Origin: Eutreptiella sp. 'Long Island Sound 2002'
Lineage: Eukaryota; Euglenozoa; Euglenophyceae; Eutreptiales; Eutreptiaceae
NCBI GenBank assembly: GCA_964036045.1
Contig: OZ038378.1
Span: forward strand, 179,025,754-179,089,753
Direction: 5' to 3'
Length of the DNA: 64,000 nucleotides
In this document: piece after piece, positions 15,001 to 29,378 of the stretch
How the letters are laid out: each line of letters opens with the position of its first letter
How positions within the stretch are numbered: the first letter of the stretch is position 1
The notes under the pieces: model-generated
The model's input: the letters and a program-made list of their open reading frames with translations, nothing else
Told to the model about the DNA's origin: nothing
Database searches by the model: none
Program-made: the position numbers and the translations under genes

Positions 15001-18000
15001 TCACTCTCCCAGAATGTCACACAACTCTGAAACAAAGAAAAACTAATGAACAAATAACAAATGAAGTATTGAAGAAACTGTCAATGAAAAACATAGGACA
15101 CCACAATACCATCCAACTGCCAACACATCTCTCACACAACAACACAACACACACAGCAAATCTCTCAATGACCACCTCAATAGAAACACATGTCTTCTGA
15201 ATGCGAATAAGAAATAAAGGGTACCATGTGCTGTTCAGGAGTGGTTCATCAACAGAATTCAGACAGTCGATTGTGAAAAAGCATCCTGGTAGCACAAAAG
15301 CAGCAGAATAGTTGACAGTGGAACACTTACTGGGAAGCCTTTGCATGAACCTTGCAAAGTAAATACAAAACAAAGTCATTCAAGTACAGAGGACAAAAAC
15401 AGCATACTGCACCACAACACAGCTCACCTGATTGTCTGCAATGAATGGAACAATGTTTACACCCATGGCACTCCATACTACATGGTGGGCTAAGGTTGGT
15501 GGTGGAGCATCAGACACCAACGGTCAGCAGCAGATTGTCAGTGTGAGTCTCTGAATCAAATTCATCACTCTCCCTGAATGTCACACAACTCTGAAACAAA
15601 GAAAAACTAAAGAATAAATAACAAATGAAGTATTGAAGAAACTGTCAATGAAAAACATAGGACACCACAATACCATCCAAATGCCAACACATCTCTCACA
15701 CAACAACACAACACACACAGCAAATCTCTCAATGATCACCTCAATAGAAACACATGTCTTCTGAATGCGAATAAGTATTTAGGGCACCATGTGCTGTTCA
15801 GGAGTGGTTCATCAACAGAATTCAGACAGTCGATTGTGAAAAAGCATCCTGGTAGCACAAAAGCAGCAGAATAGTTGACAGTGGAACACTTACTGGGAAG
15901 CCTTTGCATGAACCTTGCAAAGTAAACACAAAACAAAGTCATTCAAGTACAGAGGACAAAAACAGCATACTGCACCACAACACAGCTCACCTGATTGTCT
16001 GCAATGAATGGAACAATGTTTACACCCATGGCACTCCATACTACATGGTGGGCTAAGGTTGGTGGTGGAGCATCAGACACCAACGGTCAGCAGCATATTG
16101 TCAGTGTGAGTCTCTGAATCAAATTCATCACTCTCCCAGAATGTCACACAACTCTGAAACAAAGAAAAACTAAAGAACAAATAACAAATACATAAATGAA
16201 GAACCTGTCATTGAAAAACATAGGACACCACAATACCATCCAACTGCCAACACATCTCTCACACAACAACACAACACACACAGCAAATCTCTCAATGATC
16301 ACCTCAATAGAAACACATGTCTCCTGAATGCGAATAAGAAATAAAGGGTACCATGTGCTGTTCAGGAGTGGTTCATCAACAGAATTCAGATAGTCGAATG
16401 TGAAAAAGCATCCTGGTAGCACAAAAGCAGCAGAATAGTTGACAGTGGAACACTTACTGGGAAGCCTTTGCATGAACCTTGCAAAGAAAACACAAAACAA
16501 AGTCATTCAAGTACAGAGGACAAAAACAGCATACTGCACCACAACACAGCTCACCTGATTGTCTGCAATGAATGGAACTATGTTTACACCCATGGCACTC
16601 CATACTACATGGTGGGCTAAGGTTGGTGGTGGAGCATCAGACACCAACGGTCAGCAGCAGATTGTCAGTGTGAGTCTCTGAATCAAATTCATCACTCTCC
16701 CAGAATGTCACACAACTCTGAAACAAAGAAAAACTAAAGAATAAATAACAAATACATAAATGAAGAACCTGTCATTGAAAAACATAGGACACCACAATAC
16801 CATCCAACTGCCAACACATCTCTCACACAACAACACAACACACACAGCAAATCTCTCAATGATCACCTCAATAGAAACACATGTCTTCTGAATGCGAATA
16901 AGAATTTAGGGCACCATGTGCTGTTCAGGAGTGGTTTATCAACAGAATTCAGACAGTCGAATGTGAAAAAGCATCCTGGTAGCACAAAAGCAGCAGAATA
17001 GTTGACAGTGGAACACTTACTGGGAAGCCTTTGCATGAACCTTGCAAAGTAAACACAAAACAAAGTCATTCAAGTACAGAGGACAAAAACAGCATACTGC
17101 ACCACAACACAGCTCACCTGATTGTCTGCAATGAATGGAACAATGTTTACACCCATGGCACTCCATACTACATGGTGGGCTAAGGTTGGTGGTGGAGCAT
17201 CAGACACCAATGGTCAGCAGCAGATTGTCAGTGTGAGTCTCTGAATCAAATTCATCACTCTCCCAGAATGTCACACAACTCTGAAACAAAGAAAAACTAA
17301 AGAACAAATAACAAATACATAAATGAAAAACCTGTCAATGAAAAACATAGGACACCACAATACCATCCAACTGCCAACACATCTCTCACACAACAACACA
17401 ACACACACAGCAAATCTCTCAATGACCACCTCAATAGAAACACATGTCTCCTGAATGCGAATAAGAAATAAAGGGTACCATGTGCTGTTCAGGAGTGGTT
17501 CATCAACAGAATTCAGACAGTCGATTGTGAAAAAGCATCCTGGTAGCACAAAAGCAGCAGAATAGTTGACAGTGGAACACTTACTGGGAAGCCTTTGCAT
17601 GAACCTTGCAAAGTAAACACAAGGCAAGTCATTTAAGTACAGAGGACAAAAACAGCATACTGCACCACAACACAGCTCACCTGATTGTCTGCAATGAATG
17701 GAACTATATTTACACCCATGGCACTCCATACTACATGGTTGGTTAAGGTTGGTGGTGGAGCATCAGACACCAACGGTCAGCAGCAGATTGTCAGTGTGAG
17801 TCTCTGAATCAAATTCATCACTCTCCCAGAATGTCACACAACTCTGAAACAAAGAAAAACTAATGAACAAATAACAAATGAAGTATTGAAGAAACTGTCA
17901 ATGAAAAACATAGGACACCACAATACCATCCAACTGCCAACACATCTCTCACACAACAACACAACACACACAGCAAATCTCTCAATGATCACCTCAATAG

Positions 18001-18400
18001 AAACACATGTCTCCTGAATGCGAATAAGAAATAAAGGGTACCATGTGCTGTTCAGGAGTAGTTCATCAACAGAATTCAGACAGTCGATTGTGAAATAGCA
18101 TCCTGGTAGCACAAAAGCAGCAGAATAGTTGACAGTGGAACACTTACTGGGAAGCCTTTGCATGAACCTTGCAAAGAAAACACAAAACAAAGTCATTCAA
18201 GTACAGAGGACAAAAACAGCATACTGCACCACAACACAGCTCACCTGATTGTCTGCAATGAATGGAACAATGTTTACACCCATGGCACTCCATAATACAT
18301 GGTGGGTTAAGGTTGGTGGTGGAGCATCAGACACCAACGGTCAGCAGCAGATTGTCAGTGTGAGTCTCTGAATCAAATTCATCACTCTCCCAGAATGTCA
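1..18400. repeat. Satellite array 1: about 32.6 tandem copies of a 563/564-bp unit
   Basis: Direct head-to-tail copies are visible from base 1 to the junction near 18,400, mostly differing at a few sites per unit. Two unit types occur. Type A (564 bp) reads AAATAAAGGGTACC at the variable site, with a KpnI site. Type B (563 bp) reads TATTTAGGGCACC or AATTTAGGGCACC. From the left the units run A B A B A A B A B A B A B A A B A B A A A B A A A A A B A B A A. A second polymorphism swaps a 'TGAAGTATTGAAGAA' block for 'TACATAAATGAAGAA'. Minus-strand frames of 120 aa (type A) and 68 or 111 aa (type B) recur in each unit. The 1-bp type difference breaks the frame, so they are not counted as genes. 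The array continues beyond the left edge. Confidence 0.97.
9742..14251. repeat. Higher-order tandem duplication in array 1 (2 x 2,255 bp, pattern B-A-A-A)
   Basis: Units at about 9,742-11,996 recur at 11,997-14,251 with the same private variants exactly 2,255 bp apart. These are AACGCATC (10,049 and 12,304), GCATTCTGG (10,770 and 13,025) and GGGAAGTCTTTG (about 11,950 and 14,205). The block is three 564-bp units plus one 563-bp unit. Identity appears complete or nearly so, so this is a recent duplication. Exact ends cannot be fixed because flanking units are also similar. A shorter A-B dimer period of 1,127 bp is visible around 5,233-8,050. Confidence 0.85.
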
Positions 18401-18699
18401 CGCAGAGACACAGAGACTTGAGCAGGGTATGAGTACCTTGCCTGGCTCATACACCACCACAGGTGACACGCAGTAATCATGAAAATGGTAAGTGCCAGGT
18501 ATGCAAGGACACTGTGGAGCAAATGTAAAATCAAAACCTACCTCCACAATGAGTGCATCCAAGCCAATCTGGAAAAAACAAATGGAAACCGGGACACAGG
18601 GTTTCTTAGCTTTTCCCCCCTCTGTCTTTGCCTTCTCTGCAGTTGCAGATCCAGCAAGGCATAATCACATTCAGCACCCAACAAGCTCAGACAAAAAAT

Positions 18700-21600
18700 G
18701 AAATCATGAATCATATCCCAACCATTAATGATTGCATCATAGCTCATAGCCACACACAGCAGGACCCATAGCAGGCAACAAACATCATACAGGACAAACA
18801 CAACCATGGAGGGGATGTAATGTAGTGATTGCGGAAATGGCAAACAATGGTATGGTAGTGCATGAAATACCTGGGACTGCCATGCAGTAAACCCAATGCA
18901 TTATTACATGGTACTGAGCATATCTGGCACACGCTTCTGATCATAATTCACACCACGAGAATCATGATACAGGACAAACGGTGCTTCAGGAATACAATCA
19001 CAGAGACTTGAGCAGGGTATGAGTACCTTGCCTGGCTCATACACCACCACAGGTGACACGCAGTAATCATGAAAATGGTAAGTACCAGGTATGCAAGGAC
19101 ACTGTGGAGCAAATGTAAAATCAAAACCTACCTCCACAATGTGTGCATCCAAGCCAATCTGGAAAAAACAAATGGAAACCGGGACACAGGGTTTCTTAGC
19201 TTTTCCCCCTTCTGTCTTTGCCTTCTCTGCAGTTGCAGATCCAGCAAGGCATAATCACATTCAGCACCCAACAAGCTCAGACAAAAAATGAAATCATGAA
19301 TCATATCCCAACCATTAATGATTGCATCATAGCTCATAGCCACACACAGCAGGACCCATAGCAGGCAACAAACATCATACAGGACAAACACAACCATGGA
19401 GGGGATGTAATGTAGTGATTGTGGAAATGGCAAACAATGGTATGGTAGTGCATGAAATACCTGGGACTGCCATGCAGTAAACCCAATGCATTATTACATG
19501 GTACTGAGCATATCTGGCACACGCTTCTGATCATAATTCACACCACGAGAATCATGATACAGGACAAACGGTGCTTCAGGAATACAATCACAGAGACTTG
19601 AGCAGGGTATGAGTACCTTGCCTGGCTCATACACCAACACAGGTGACACGCAGTAATCATGAAAATGGTAAGTGCCAGGTATGCAAGGACACTGTGGAGC
19701 AAATGTAAAATCAAAACCTACCTCCACAGTTTGTGAAGCCAATCTGGAAAAAACAAATGGAAACCAGGACACAGGGTTTCTTAGCTTTTCCCCCCTCTGT
19801 CTTTGCCTTCTCTGCAGTTGCAGATCCAGCATGGCAGAATCACATTCAGCACCCAACAAGCTCAGACAAAAAATGAAATCATGAATCATATCCCAACCAT
19901 TAATGATTGCATCATAGCTCATAGCCACACACAGCAGGACCCATAGCAGGTAACAAACATCATACAGGACAAACACAACCATGGAGGGGATGTAATGTAG
20001 TGATTGTGGAAATGGCAAACAATGGTATGGTAGTGCATGAAATACCTGGGACTGCCATGCAGTAAACCCAATGCATTATTACATGGTACTGAGCATATCT
20101 GGCACACGCTTCTGATCATAATTCATAGCACGAGAATCATGATACAGGACAAACGGTGCTTCAGGAATACAATCACAGAGACTTGAGCAGGGTATGAGTA
20201 CCTTGCCTGGCTCATACACCACCACAGGTGACACGCAGTAATCATGAAAATGGTAAGTACCAGGTATGCAAGGACACTGTGGAGCAAATGTAAAATCAAA
20301 ACCTACCTCCACAATGTGTGCATCCAAGCCAATCTGGAAAAAACAAATGGAAACCGGGACACAGGGTTTCTTAGCTTTTCCCCCCTCTGTCTTTGCCTTC
20401 TCTGCAGTTGCAGATCCAGCAAGGCATAATCACATTCAGCACCCAACCAGCTCAGACAAAAAATGAAATCATGAATCATATCCCAACCATTAATGATTGC
20501 ATCATAGCTCATAGCCACACACAGCAGGACCCATAGCAGGCAACAAACATCATACAGGACAAACACAACCATGGAGGGGATGTAATGTAGTGATTGCGGA
20601 AATGGCAAACAATGGTATGGTAGTGCATGAAATACCTGGGACTGCCATGCAGTAAACCCAATGCATTATTACATGGTACTGAGCATATCTGGCACACGCT
20701 TCTGATCATAATTCACACCACGAGAATCATGATACAGGACAAACGGTGCTTCAGGAATACAATCACAGAGACTTGAGCAGGGTATGAGTACCTTGCCTGG
20801 CTCATACACCACCACAGGTGACACGCAGTAATCATGAAAATGGTAAGTACCAGGTATGCAAGGACACTGTGGAGCAAATGTAAAATCAAAACCTACCTCC
20901 ACAATGTGTGCATCCAAGCCAATCTGGAAAAAACAAATGGAAACCAGGACACAGGGTTTCTTAGCTTTCCCCCCCTCTGTCTTTGCCTTCTCTGCAGTTG
21001 CAGATCCAGCAAGGCATAATCACATTCAGCACCCAACAAGCTCAGACAAAAAATGAAATCATGAATCATATCCCAACCATTAATGATTGCATCATAGCTC
21101 ATAGCCACACACAGCAGGACCCATAGCAGGCAACAAACATCATACAGGACAAACACAACCATGGAGGGGATGTAATGTAGTGATTGCGGAAATGGCAAAC
21201 AATGGTATGGTAGTGCATGAAATACCTGTGACTGCCATGCAGTAAACCCAATGCATTATTACATGGTACTGAGCATATCTGGCACACGCTTCTGATCATA
21301 ATTCACACCACGAGAATCATGATACAGGACAAACGGTGCTTCAGGAATACAATCACAGAGACTTGAGCAGGGTATGAGTACCTTGCCTGGCTCATACACC
21401 ACCACAGGTGACACGCAGTAATCATGAAAATGGTAAGTACCAGGTATGCAAGGACACTGTGGAGCAAATGTAAAATCAAAACCTACCTCCACAATGTGTG
21501 CATCCAAGCCAATCTGGAAAAAACAAATGGAAACCAGGACACAGGGTTTCTTAGCTTTCCCCCCCTCTGTCTTTGCCTTCTCTGCAGTTGCAGATCCAGC

Positions 21601-24300
21601 AAGGCATAATCACATTCAGCACCCAACAAGCTCAGACAAAAAATGAAATCATGAATCATATCCCAACCATTAATGATTGCATCATAGCTCATAGCCACAC
21701 ACAGCAGGACCCATAGCAGGCAACAAACATCATACAGGACAAACACAACCATGGAGGGGATGTAATGTAGTGATTGCGGAAATGGCAAACAATGGTATGG
21801 TAGTGCATGAAATACCTGGGACTGCCATGCAGTAAACCCAATGCATTATTACATGGTACTGAGCATATCTGGCACACGCTTCTGATCATAATTCACACCA
21901 CGAGAATCATGATACAGGACAAACGGTGCTTCAGGAATACAATCACAGAGACTTGAGCAGGGTATGAGTACCTTGCCTGGCTCATACACCACCACAGGTG
22001 ACACGCAGTAATCATGAAAATGGTAAGTACCAGGTATGCAAGGACACTGTGGAGCAAATGTAAAATCAAAACCTACCTCCACAATGTGTGCATCCAAGCC
22101 AATCTGGAAAAAACAAATGGAAACCGGGACACAGGGTTTCTTAGCTTTTCCCCCTTCTGTCTTTGCCTTCTCTGCAGTTGCAGATCCAGCAAGGCATAAT
22201 CACATTCAGCACCCAACAAGCTCAGACAAAAAATGAAATCATGAATCATATCCCAACCATTAATGATTGCATCATAGCTCATAGCCACACACAGCAGGAC
22301 CCATAGCAGGCAACAAACATCATACAGGACAAACACAACCATGGAGGGGATGTAATGTAGTGATTGTGGAAATGGCAAACAATGGTATGGTAGTGCATGA
22401 AATACCTGGGACTGCCATGCAGTAAACCCAATGCATTATTACATGGTACTGAGCATATCTGGCACACGCTTCTGATCATAATTCACACCACGAGAATCAT
22501 GATACAGGACAAACGGTGCTTCAGGAATACAATCACAGAGACTTGAGCAGGGTATGAGTACCTTGCCTGGCTCATACACCAACACAGGTGACACGCAGTA
22601 ATCATGAAAATGGTAAGTGCCAGGTATGCAAGGACACTGTGGAGCAAATGTAAAATCAAAACCTACCTCCACAGTTTGTGAAGCCAATCTGGAAAAAACA
22701 AATGGAAACCAGGACACAGGGTTTCTTAGCTTTTCCCCCCTCTGTCTTTGCCTTCTCTGCAGTTGCAGATCCAGCATGGCAGAATCACATTCAGCACCCA
22801 ACAAGCTCAGACAAAAAATGAAATCATGAATCATATCCCAACCATTAATGATTGCATCATAGCTCATAGCCACACACAGCAGGACCCATAGCAGGTAACA
22901 AACATCATACAGGACAAACACAACCATGGAGGGGATGTAATGTAGTGATTGTGGAAATGGCAAACAATGGTATGGTAGTGCATGAAATACCTGGGACTGC
23001 CATGCAGTAAACCCAATGCATTATTACATGGTACTGAGCATATCTGGCACACGCTTCTGATCATAATTCATAGCACGAGAATCATGATACAGGACAAACG
23101 GTGCTTCAGGAATACAATCACAGAGACTTGAGCAGGGTATGAGTACCTTGCCTGGCTCATACACCACCACAGGTGACACGCAGTAATCATGAAAATGGTA
23201 AGTACCAGGTATGCAAGGACACTGTGGAGCAAATGTAAAATCAAAACCTACCTCCACAATGTGTGCATCCAAGCCAATCTGGAAAAAACAAATGGAAACC
23301 GGGACACAGGGTTTCTTAGCTTTTCCCCCCTCTGTCTTTGCCTTCTCTGCAGTTGCAGATCCAGCAAGGCATAATCACATTCAGCACCCAACCAGCTCAG
23401 ACAAAAAATGAAATCATGAATCATATCCCAACCATTAATGATTGCATCATAGCTCATAGCCACACACAGCAGGACCCATAGCAGGCAACAAACATCATAC
23501 AGGACAAACACAACCATGGAGGGGATGTAATGTAGTGATTGCGGAAATGGCAAACAATGGTATGGTAGTGCATGAAATACCTGGGACTGCCATGCAGTAA
23601 ACCCAATGCATTATTACATGGTACTGAGCATATCTGGCACACGCTTCTGATCATAATTCACACCACGAGAATCATGATACAGGACAAACGGTGCTTCAGG
23701 AATACAATCACAGAGACTTGAGCAGGGTATGAGTACCTTGCCTGGCTCATACACCACCACAGGTGACACGCAGTAATCATGAAAATGGTAAGTACCAGGT
23801 ATGCAAGGACACTGTGGAGCAAATGTAAAATCAAAACCTACCTCCACAATGTGTGCATCCAAGCCAATCTGGAAAAAACAAATGGAAACCAGGACACAGG
23901 GTTTCTTAGCTTTCCCCCCCTCTGTCTTTGCCTTCTCTGCAGTTGCAGATCCAGCAAGGCATAATCACATTCAGCACCCAACAAGCTCAGACAAAAAATG
24001 AAATCATGAATCATATCCCAACCATTAATGATTGCATCATAGCTCATAGCCACACACAGCAGGACCCATAGCAGGCAACAAACATCATACAGGACAAACA
24101 CAACCATGGAGGGGATGTAATGTAGTGATTGCGGAAATGGCAAACAATGGTATGGTAGTGCATGAAATACCTGTGACTGCCATGCAGTAAACCCAATGCA
24201 TTATTACATGGTACTGAGCATATCTGGCACACGCTTCTGATCATAATTCACACCACGAGAATCATGATACAGGACAAACGGTGCTTCAGGAATACAATCA
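18700..24300. repeat. Higher-order duplication in array 2 (2 x 2,945 bp, five units each)
   Basis: Private variants recur exactly 2,945 bp apart. The 5-bp-deletion unit at about 19,727 reappears at 22,672; the TTCATAGCACGAG variant at 20,122 reappears at 23,067; ACCTGTGACTGCC at about 21,224 reappears at 24,169. The period equals four 590-bp units plus the one 585-bp unit. The match is lost between 24,170 and about 24,345 (CACCAACACAGG against CACCACCACAGG), so the second copy ends there. Start and end are approximate. Confidence 0.85.
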
Positions 24301-27300
24301 CAGAGACTTGAGCAGGGTATGAGTACCTTGCCTGGCTCATACACCAACACAGGTGACACGCAGTTATCATGAAAATGGTAAGTGCCAGGTATGCAAGGAC
24401 ACTGTGGAGCAAATGTAAAATCAAAACCTACCTCCACAATGTGTGCATCCAAGCCAATCTGGAAAAAACAAATGGAAACCGGGACACAGGGTTTCTTAGC
24501 TTTTCCCCCCTCTGTCTTTGCCTTCTCTGCAGTTGCAGATCCAGCAAGGCATAATCACATTCAGCACCCAACCAGCTCAGACAAAAAATGAAATCATGAA
24601 TCATATCCCAACCATTAATGATTGCATCATAGCTCATAGCCACACACAGCAGGACCCATAGCAGGCAACAAACATCATACAGGACAAACACAACCATGGA
24701 GGGGATGTAATGCAGTGATCGTGGAACTGGCAAACAATGGTATGGTAGTGCATGAAATACCTGGGACTGCCATGCAGTAAACCCAATGCATTATTACATG
24801 GTACTGAGCATATCTGGCACACGCTTCTGATCATAATTCACACCACGAGAATCATGATACAGGACAAACGGTGCTTCAGGAATACAATCACAGAGACTTG
24901 AGCAGGGTATGAGTACCTTGCCTGGCTCATACACCACCACAGGTGACACGCAGTTATCATGAAAATGGTAAGTGCTAGGTATGCAAGGACACTGTGGAGC
25001 AAATGTAAAAATCAAAACCTACCTCCACAATGAGTGCATCCAAGCCAATCTGGAAAAAACAAATGGAAACCGGGACACAGGGTTTCTTAGCTTTCCCCCC
25101 CTCTGTCTTTGCCTTCTCTGCAGTTGCAGATCCAGCAAGGCATAATCACATTCAGCACCCAACCAGCTCAGACAAAAAATGAAATCATGAATCATATCCC
25201 AACCATTAATGATTGCATCATAGCTCATAGCCACACACAGCAGGACCCATAGCAGGCAACAAACATCATACAGGACAAACACAACCATGGAGGGGATGTA
25301 ATGCAGTGATCGTGGAACTGGCAAACAATGGTATGGTAGTGCATGAAATACCTGGGACTGCCATGCAGTAAACCCAATGCATTATTACATGGTACTGAGC
25401 ATATCTGGCACACGCTTCTGATCATAATTCACACCACGAGAATCATGATACAGGACAAACGGTGCTTCAGGAATACAATCACAGAGACTTGAGCAGGGTA
25501 TGAGTACCTTGCCTGGCTCATACACCAACACAGGTGACACGCAGTAATCATGAAAATGGTAAGTGCCAGGTATGCAAGGACACTGTGGAGCAAATGTAAA
25601 ATCAAAACCTACCTCCACAATGAGTGCATCCAAGCCAATCTGGAAAAAACAAATGGAAACCAGGACACAGGGTTTCTTAGCTTTCCCCCCCTCTGTCTTT
25701 GCCTTCTCTGCAGTTGCAGATCCAGCAAGGCATAATCACATTCAGCACCCAACAAGCTCAGACAAAAAATGAAATCATGAATCATATCCCAACCATTAAT
25801 GATTGCATCATAGCTCATAGCCACACACAGCAGGACCCATAGCAGGTAACAAACATCATACAGGACAAACACAACCATGGAGGGGATGTAATGTAGTGAT
25901 TGTGGAACTGGCAAACAATGGTATGGTAGTGCATGAAATACCTGGGACTGCCATGCAGTAAACCCAATGCATTATTACATGGTACTGAGCATATCTGGCA
26001 CACGCTTCTGATCATAATTCACACCACGAGAATCATGATACAGGACAAACGGTGCTTCAGGAATACAATCACAGAGACTTGAGCAGGGTATGAGTACCTT
26101 GCCTGGCTCATACACCACCACAGGTGACACGCAGTTATCATGAAAATGGTAAGTGCTAGGTATGCAAGGACACTGTGGAGCAAATGTAAAAATCAAAACC
26201 TACCTCCACAATGTGTGCATCCAAGCCAATCTGGAAAAAACAAATGGAAACCGGGACACAGGGTTTCTTAGCTTTCCCCCCCTCTGTCTTTGCCTTCTCT
26301 GCAGTTGCAGATCCAGCAAGGCATAATCACATTCAGCACCCCACCAGCTCAGACAAAAAATGAAATCATGAATCATATCCCAACCATTAATGATTGCATC
26401 ATAGCTCATAGCCACACACAGCAGGACCCATAGCAGGCAACAAACATCATACAGGACAAACACAACCATGGAGGGGATGTAATGCAGTGATCGTGGAACT
26501 GGCAAACAATGGTATGGTAGTGCATGAAATACCTGGGACTGCCATGCAGTAAACCCAATGCATTATTACATGGTACTGAGCATATCTGGCACACGCTTCT
26601 GATCATAATTCACACCACGAGAATCATGATACAGGACAAACGGTGCTTCAGGAATACAATCACAGAGACTTGAGCAGGGTATGAGTACCTTGCCTGGCTC
26701 ATACACCACCACAGGTGACACGCAGTAATCATGAAAATGGTAAGTACCAGGTATGCAAGGACACTGTGGAGCAAATGTAAAATCAAAACCTACCTCCACA
26801 ATGTGTGCATCCAAGCCAATCTGGAAAAAACAAATGGAAACCGGGACACAGGGTTTCTTAGCTTTTCCCCCCTCTGTCTTTGCCTTCTCTGCAGTTGCAG
26901 ATCCAGCAAGGCATAATCACATTCAGCACCCAACAAGCTCAGACAAAAAAATGAAATCATGAATCATATCCCAACCATTAATGATTGCATCATAGCTCAT
27001 AGCCACACACAGCAGGACCCATAGCAGGCAACAAACATCATACAGGACAAACACAACCATGGAGGGGATGTAATGTAGTCATTGTGGAAATGGCAAACAA
27101 TGGTATGGTAGTGCATGAAATACCTGTGACTGCCATGCAGTAAACCCAATGCATTATTACATGGTACTGAGCATATCTGGCACACGCTTCTGATCATAAT
27201 TCACACCACGAGAATCATGATACAGGACAAACGGTGCTTCAGGAATACAATCACAGAGACTTGAGCAGGGTATGAGTACCTTGCCTGGCTCATACACCAC

Positions 27301-29370
27301 CACAGGTGACACGCAGTAATCATGAAAATGGTAAGTGCCAGGTATGCAAGGACACTGTGGAGCAAATGTAAAATCAAAACCTACCTCCACAATGTGTGCA
27401 TCCAAGCCAATCTGGAAAAAACAAATGGAAACCGGGACACAGGGTTTCTTAGCTTTCCCCCCCTCTGTCTTTGCCTTCTCTGCAGGTGCAGATCCAGCAA
27501 GGCACAATCACATTCAGCACCCAACAAGCTCAGACAAAAAATGAAATCATGAATCATATCCCAACCATTAATGATTGCATCGTAGTTCATAGCCACACAC
27601 AGCAGGACCCATAGCAGGCAACAAACATCATACAGGACAAACACAACCATGGAGGGGATGTAATGTAGCGATTGTGGAAATGGCAAACAATGGTATGGTA
27701 GTGCATGAAATACCTGGGACTGCCATGCAGTAAACCCAATGCATTATTACATGGTACTGAGCATATCTGGCACACGCTTCTGATCATAATTCACACCACG
27801 AGAATCATGATACAGGACAAACGGTGCTTCAGGAATACAATCACAGAGACTTGAGCAGGGTATGAGTACCTTGCCTGGCTCATACACCACCACAGGTGAC
27901 ACGCAGTAATCATGAAAATGGTAAGTACCAGGTATGCAAGGACACTGTGGAGCAAATGTAAAAATCAAAACCTACCTCCACAATGTGTGCATCCAAGCCA
28001 ATCTGGAAAAAACAAATGGAAACCGGGACACAGGGTTTCTTAGCTTTCCCCCCCTCTGTCTTTGCCTTCTCTGCAGTTGCAGATCCAGCAAGGCATAATC
28101 ACATTCAGCACCCAACCAGCTCAGACAAAAAATGAAATCATGAATCATATCCCAACCATTAATGATTGCATCATAGCTCATAGCCACACACAGCAGGACC
28201 CATAGCAGGCAACAAACATCATACAGGACAAACACAACCATGGAGGGGATGTAATGTAGTGATTGTGGAAATGGCAAACAATGGTATGGTAGTGCATGAA
28301 ATACCTGGGACTGCCATGCAGTAAACCCAATGCATTATTACATGGTACTGAGCATATCTGGCACACGCTTCTGATCATAATTCACACCACGAGAATCATG
28401 ATACAGGACAAACGGTGCTTCAGGAATACAATCACAGAGACTTGAGCAGGGTATGAGTACCTTGCCTGGCTCATACACCACCACAGGTGACACGCAGTAA
28501 TCATGAAAATGGTAAGTGCTAGGTATGCAAGGACACTGTGGAGCAAATGTAAAATCAAAACCTACCTCCACAATGTGTGCATCCAAGCCAATCTGGAAAA
28601 AACAAATGAAAACCGGGACACAGGGTTTCTTAGCTTTTCCCCCTCTGTCTTTGCCTTCTCTGCAGTTGCAGATCCAGCAAGGCATAATCACATTCAGCAC
28701 CCAACAAGCTCAGACAAAAAAATGAAATCATGAATCATATCCCAACCATTAATGATTGCATCATAGCTCATAGCCACACACAGCAGGACCCATAGCAGGC
28801 AACAAACATCATACAGGACAAACACAACCATGGAGGGGATGTAATGTAGTGATTGCGGAAATGGCAAACAATGGTATGGTAGTGCATGAAATACCTGTGA
28901 CTGCCATGCAGTAAACCCAATGCATTATTACATGGTATTGAGCATATCTAGCACACGCTTCTGATCATAATTCACACCACGAGAATCATGATACAGGACA
29001 AACGGTGCTTCAGGAATACAATCACAGAGACTTGAGCAGGGTATGAGTACCTTGCCTGGCTCATACACCACCACAGGTGACACACAGTTATCATGAAAAT
29101 GGTAAGTACCAGGTATGCAAGGACACTGTGGAGCAAATGTAAAATCAAAACCTACCTCCACAATGAGTGCATCCAAGCCAATCTGGAAAAAACAAATGGA
29201 AACCGGAACATGGGGTTTCTTAGCTTTCCCCCCCTGTGTCTTTGCCTTTTCTGCAGTCTCTGCAGTCTCTCCAGCAAGGGGCAAAATCACATTCCCCAAC
29301 AAACTCAGACAAAAAATGAAATCATGAATCATATCCCAACCATTAATGATTGCATCATAGCTCATAGCCA

Positions 29371-29378
29371 CACGCAGC
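29371..29378. other. Left target-site duplication of the hAT-like element
   Basis: CACGCAGC directly precedes the element. The intact satellite reads CACACAGC at this place, so this copy carries one substitution. It pairs with CACCCAGC at 30,427-30,434. Confidence 0.8.

Larger units (their letters stand above)
18401..29378. repeat. Satellite array 2, left part: about 18.6 copies of a 585-591-bp unit
   Basis: A new repeat family, with no similarity I can see to array 1, begins right after the last array 1 unit (GAATGTCAC then GCAGAGACACAGAGACTTGAGC). Units here are the alpha type: the stretch after CTTCTCTGCAG reads TTGCAGATCCAGCAAGGC and then CATTCAGCACCCAAC. Two units (about 19,727 and 22,672) have a 5-bp deletion (CACAGTTTGTGAAGCC). 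The last unit before 29,378 is the beta type (GCAGTCTCTGCAGTCTCTCC). Minus-strand frames of 66, 82, 101 and 174 aa recur. They are interrupted differently in different copies by 1-bp indels in homopolymers, so I do not call them genes. Confidence 0.96.

Noticed and set aside
1-18400. Dozens of 120, 111 and 68-aa minus-strand ORFs as a tandem gene family
   Set aside because: They are the same frame in every satellite unit; A/B unit types shift it by one base, the hydrophobic Cys/Phe/Val-rich composition reflects T-rich DNA, and no known domain appears.
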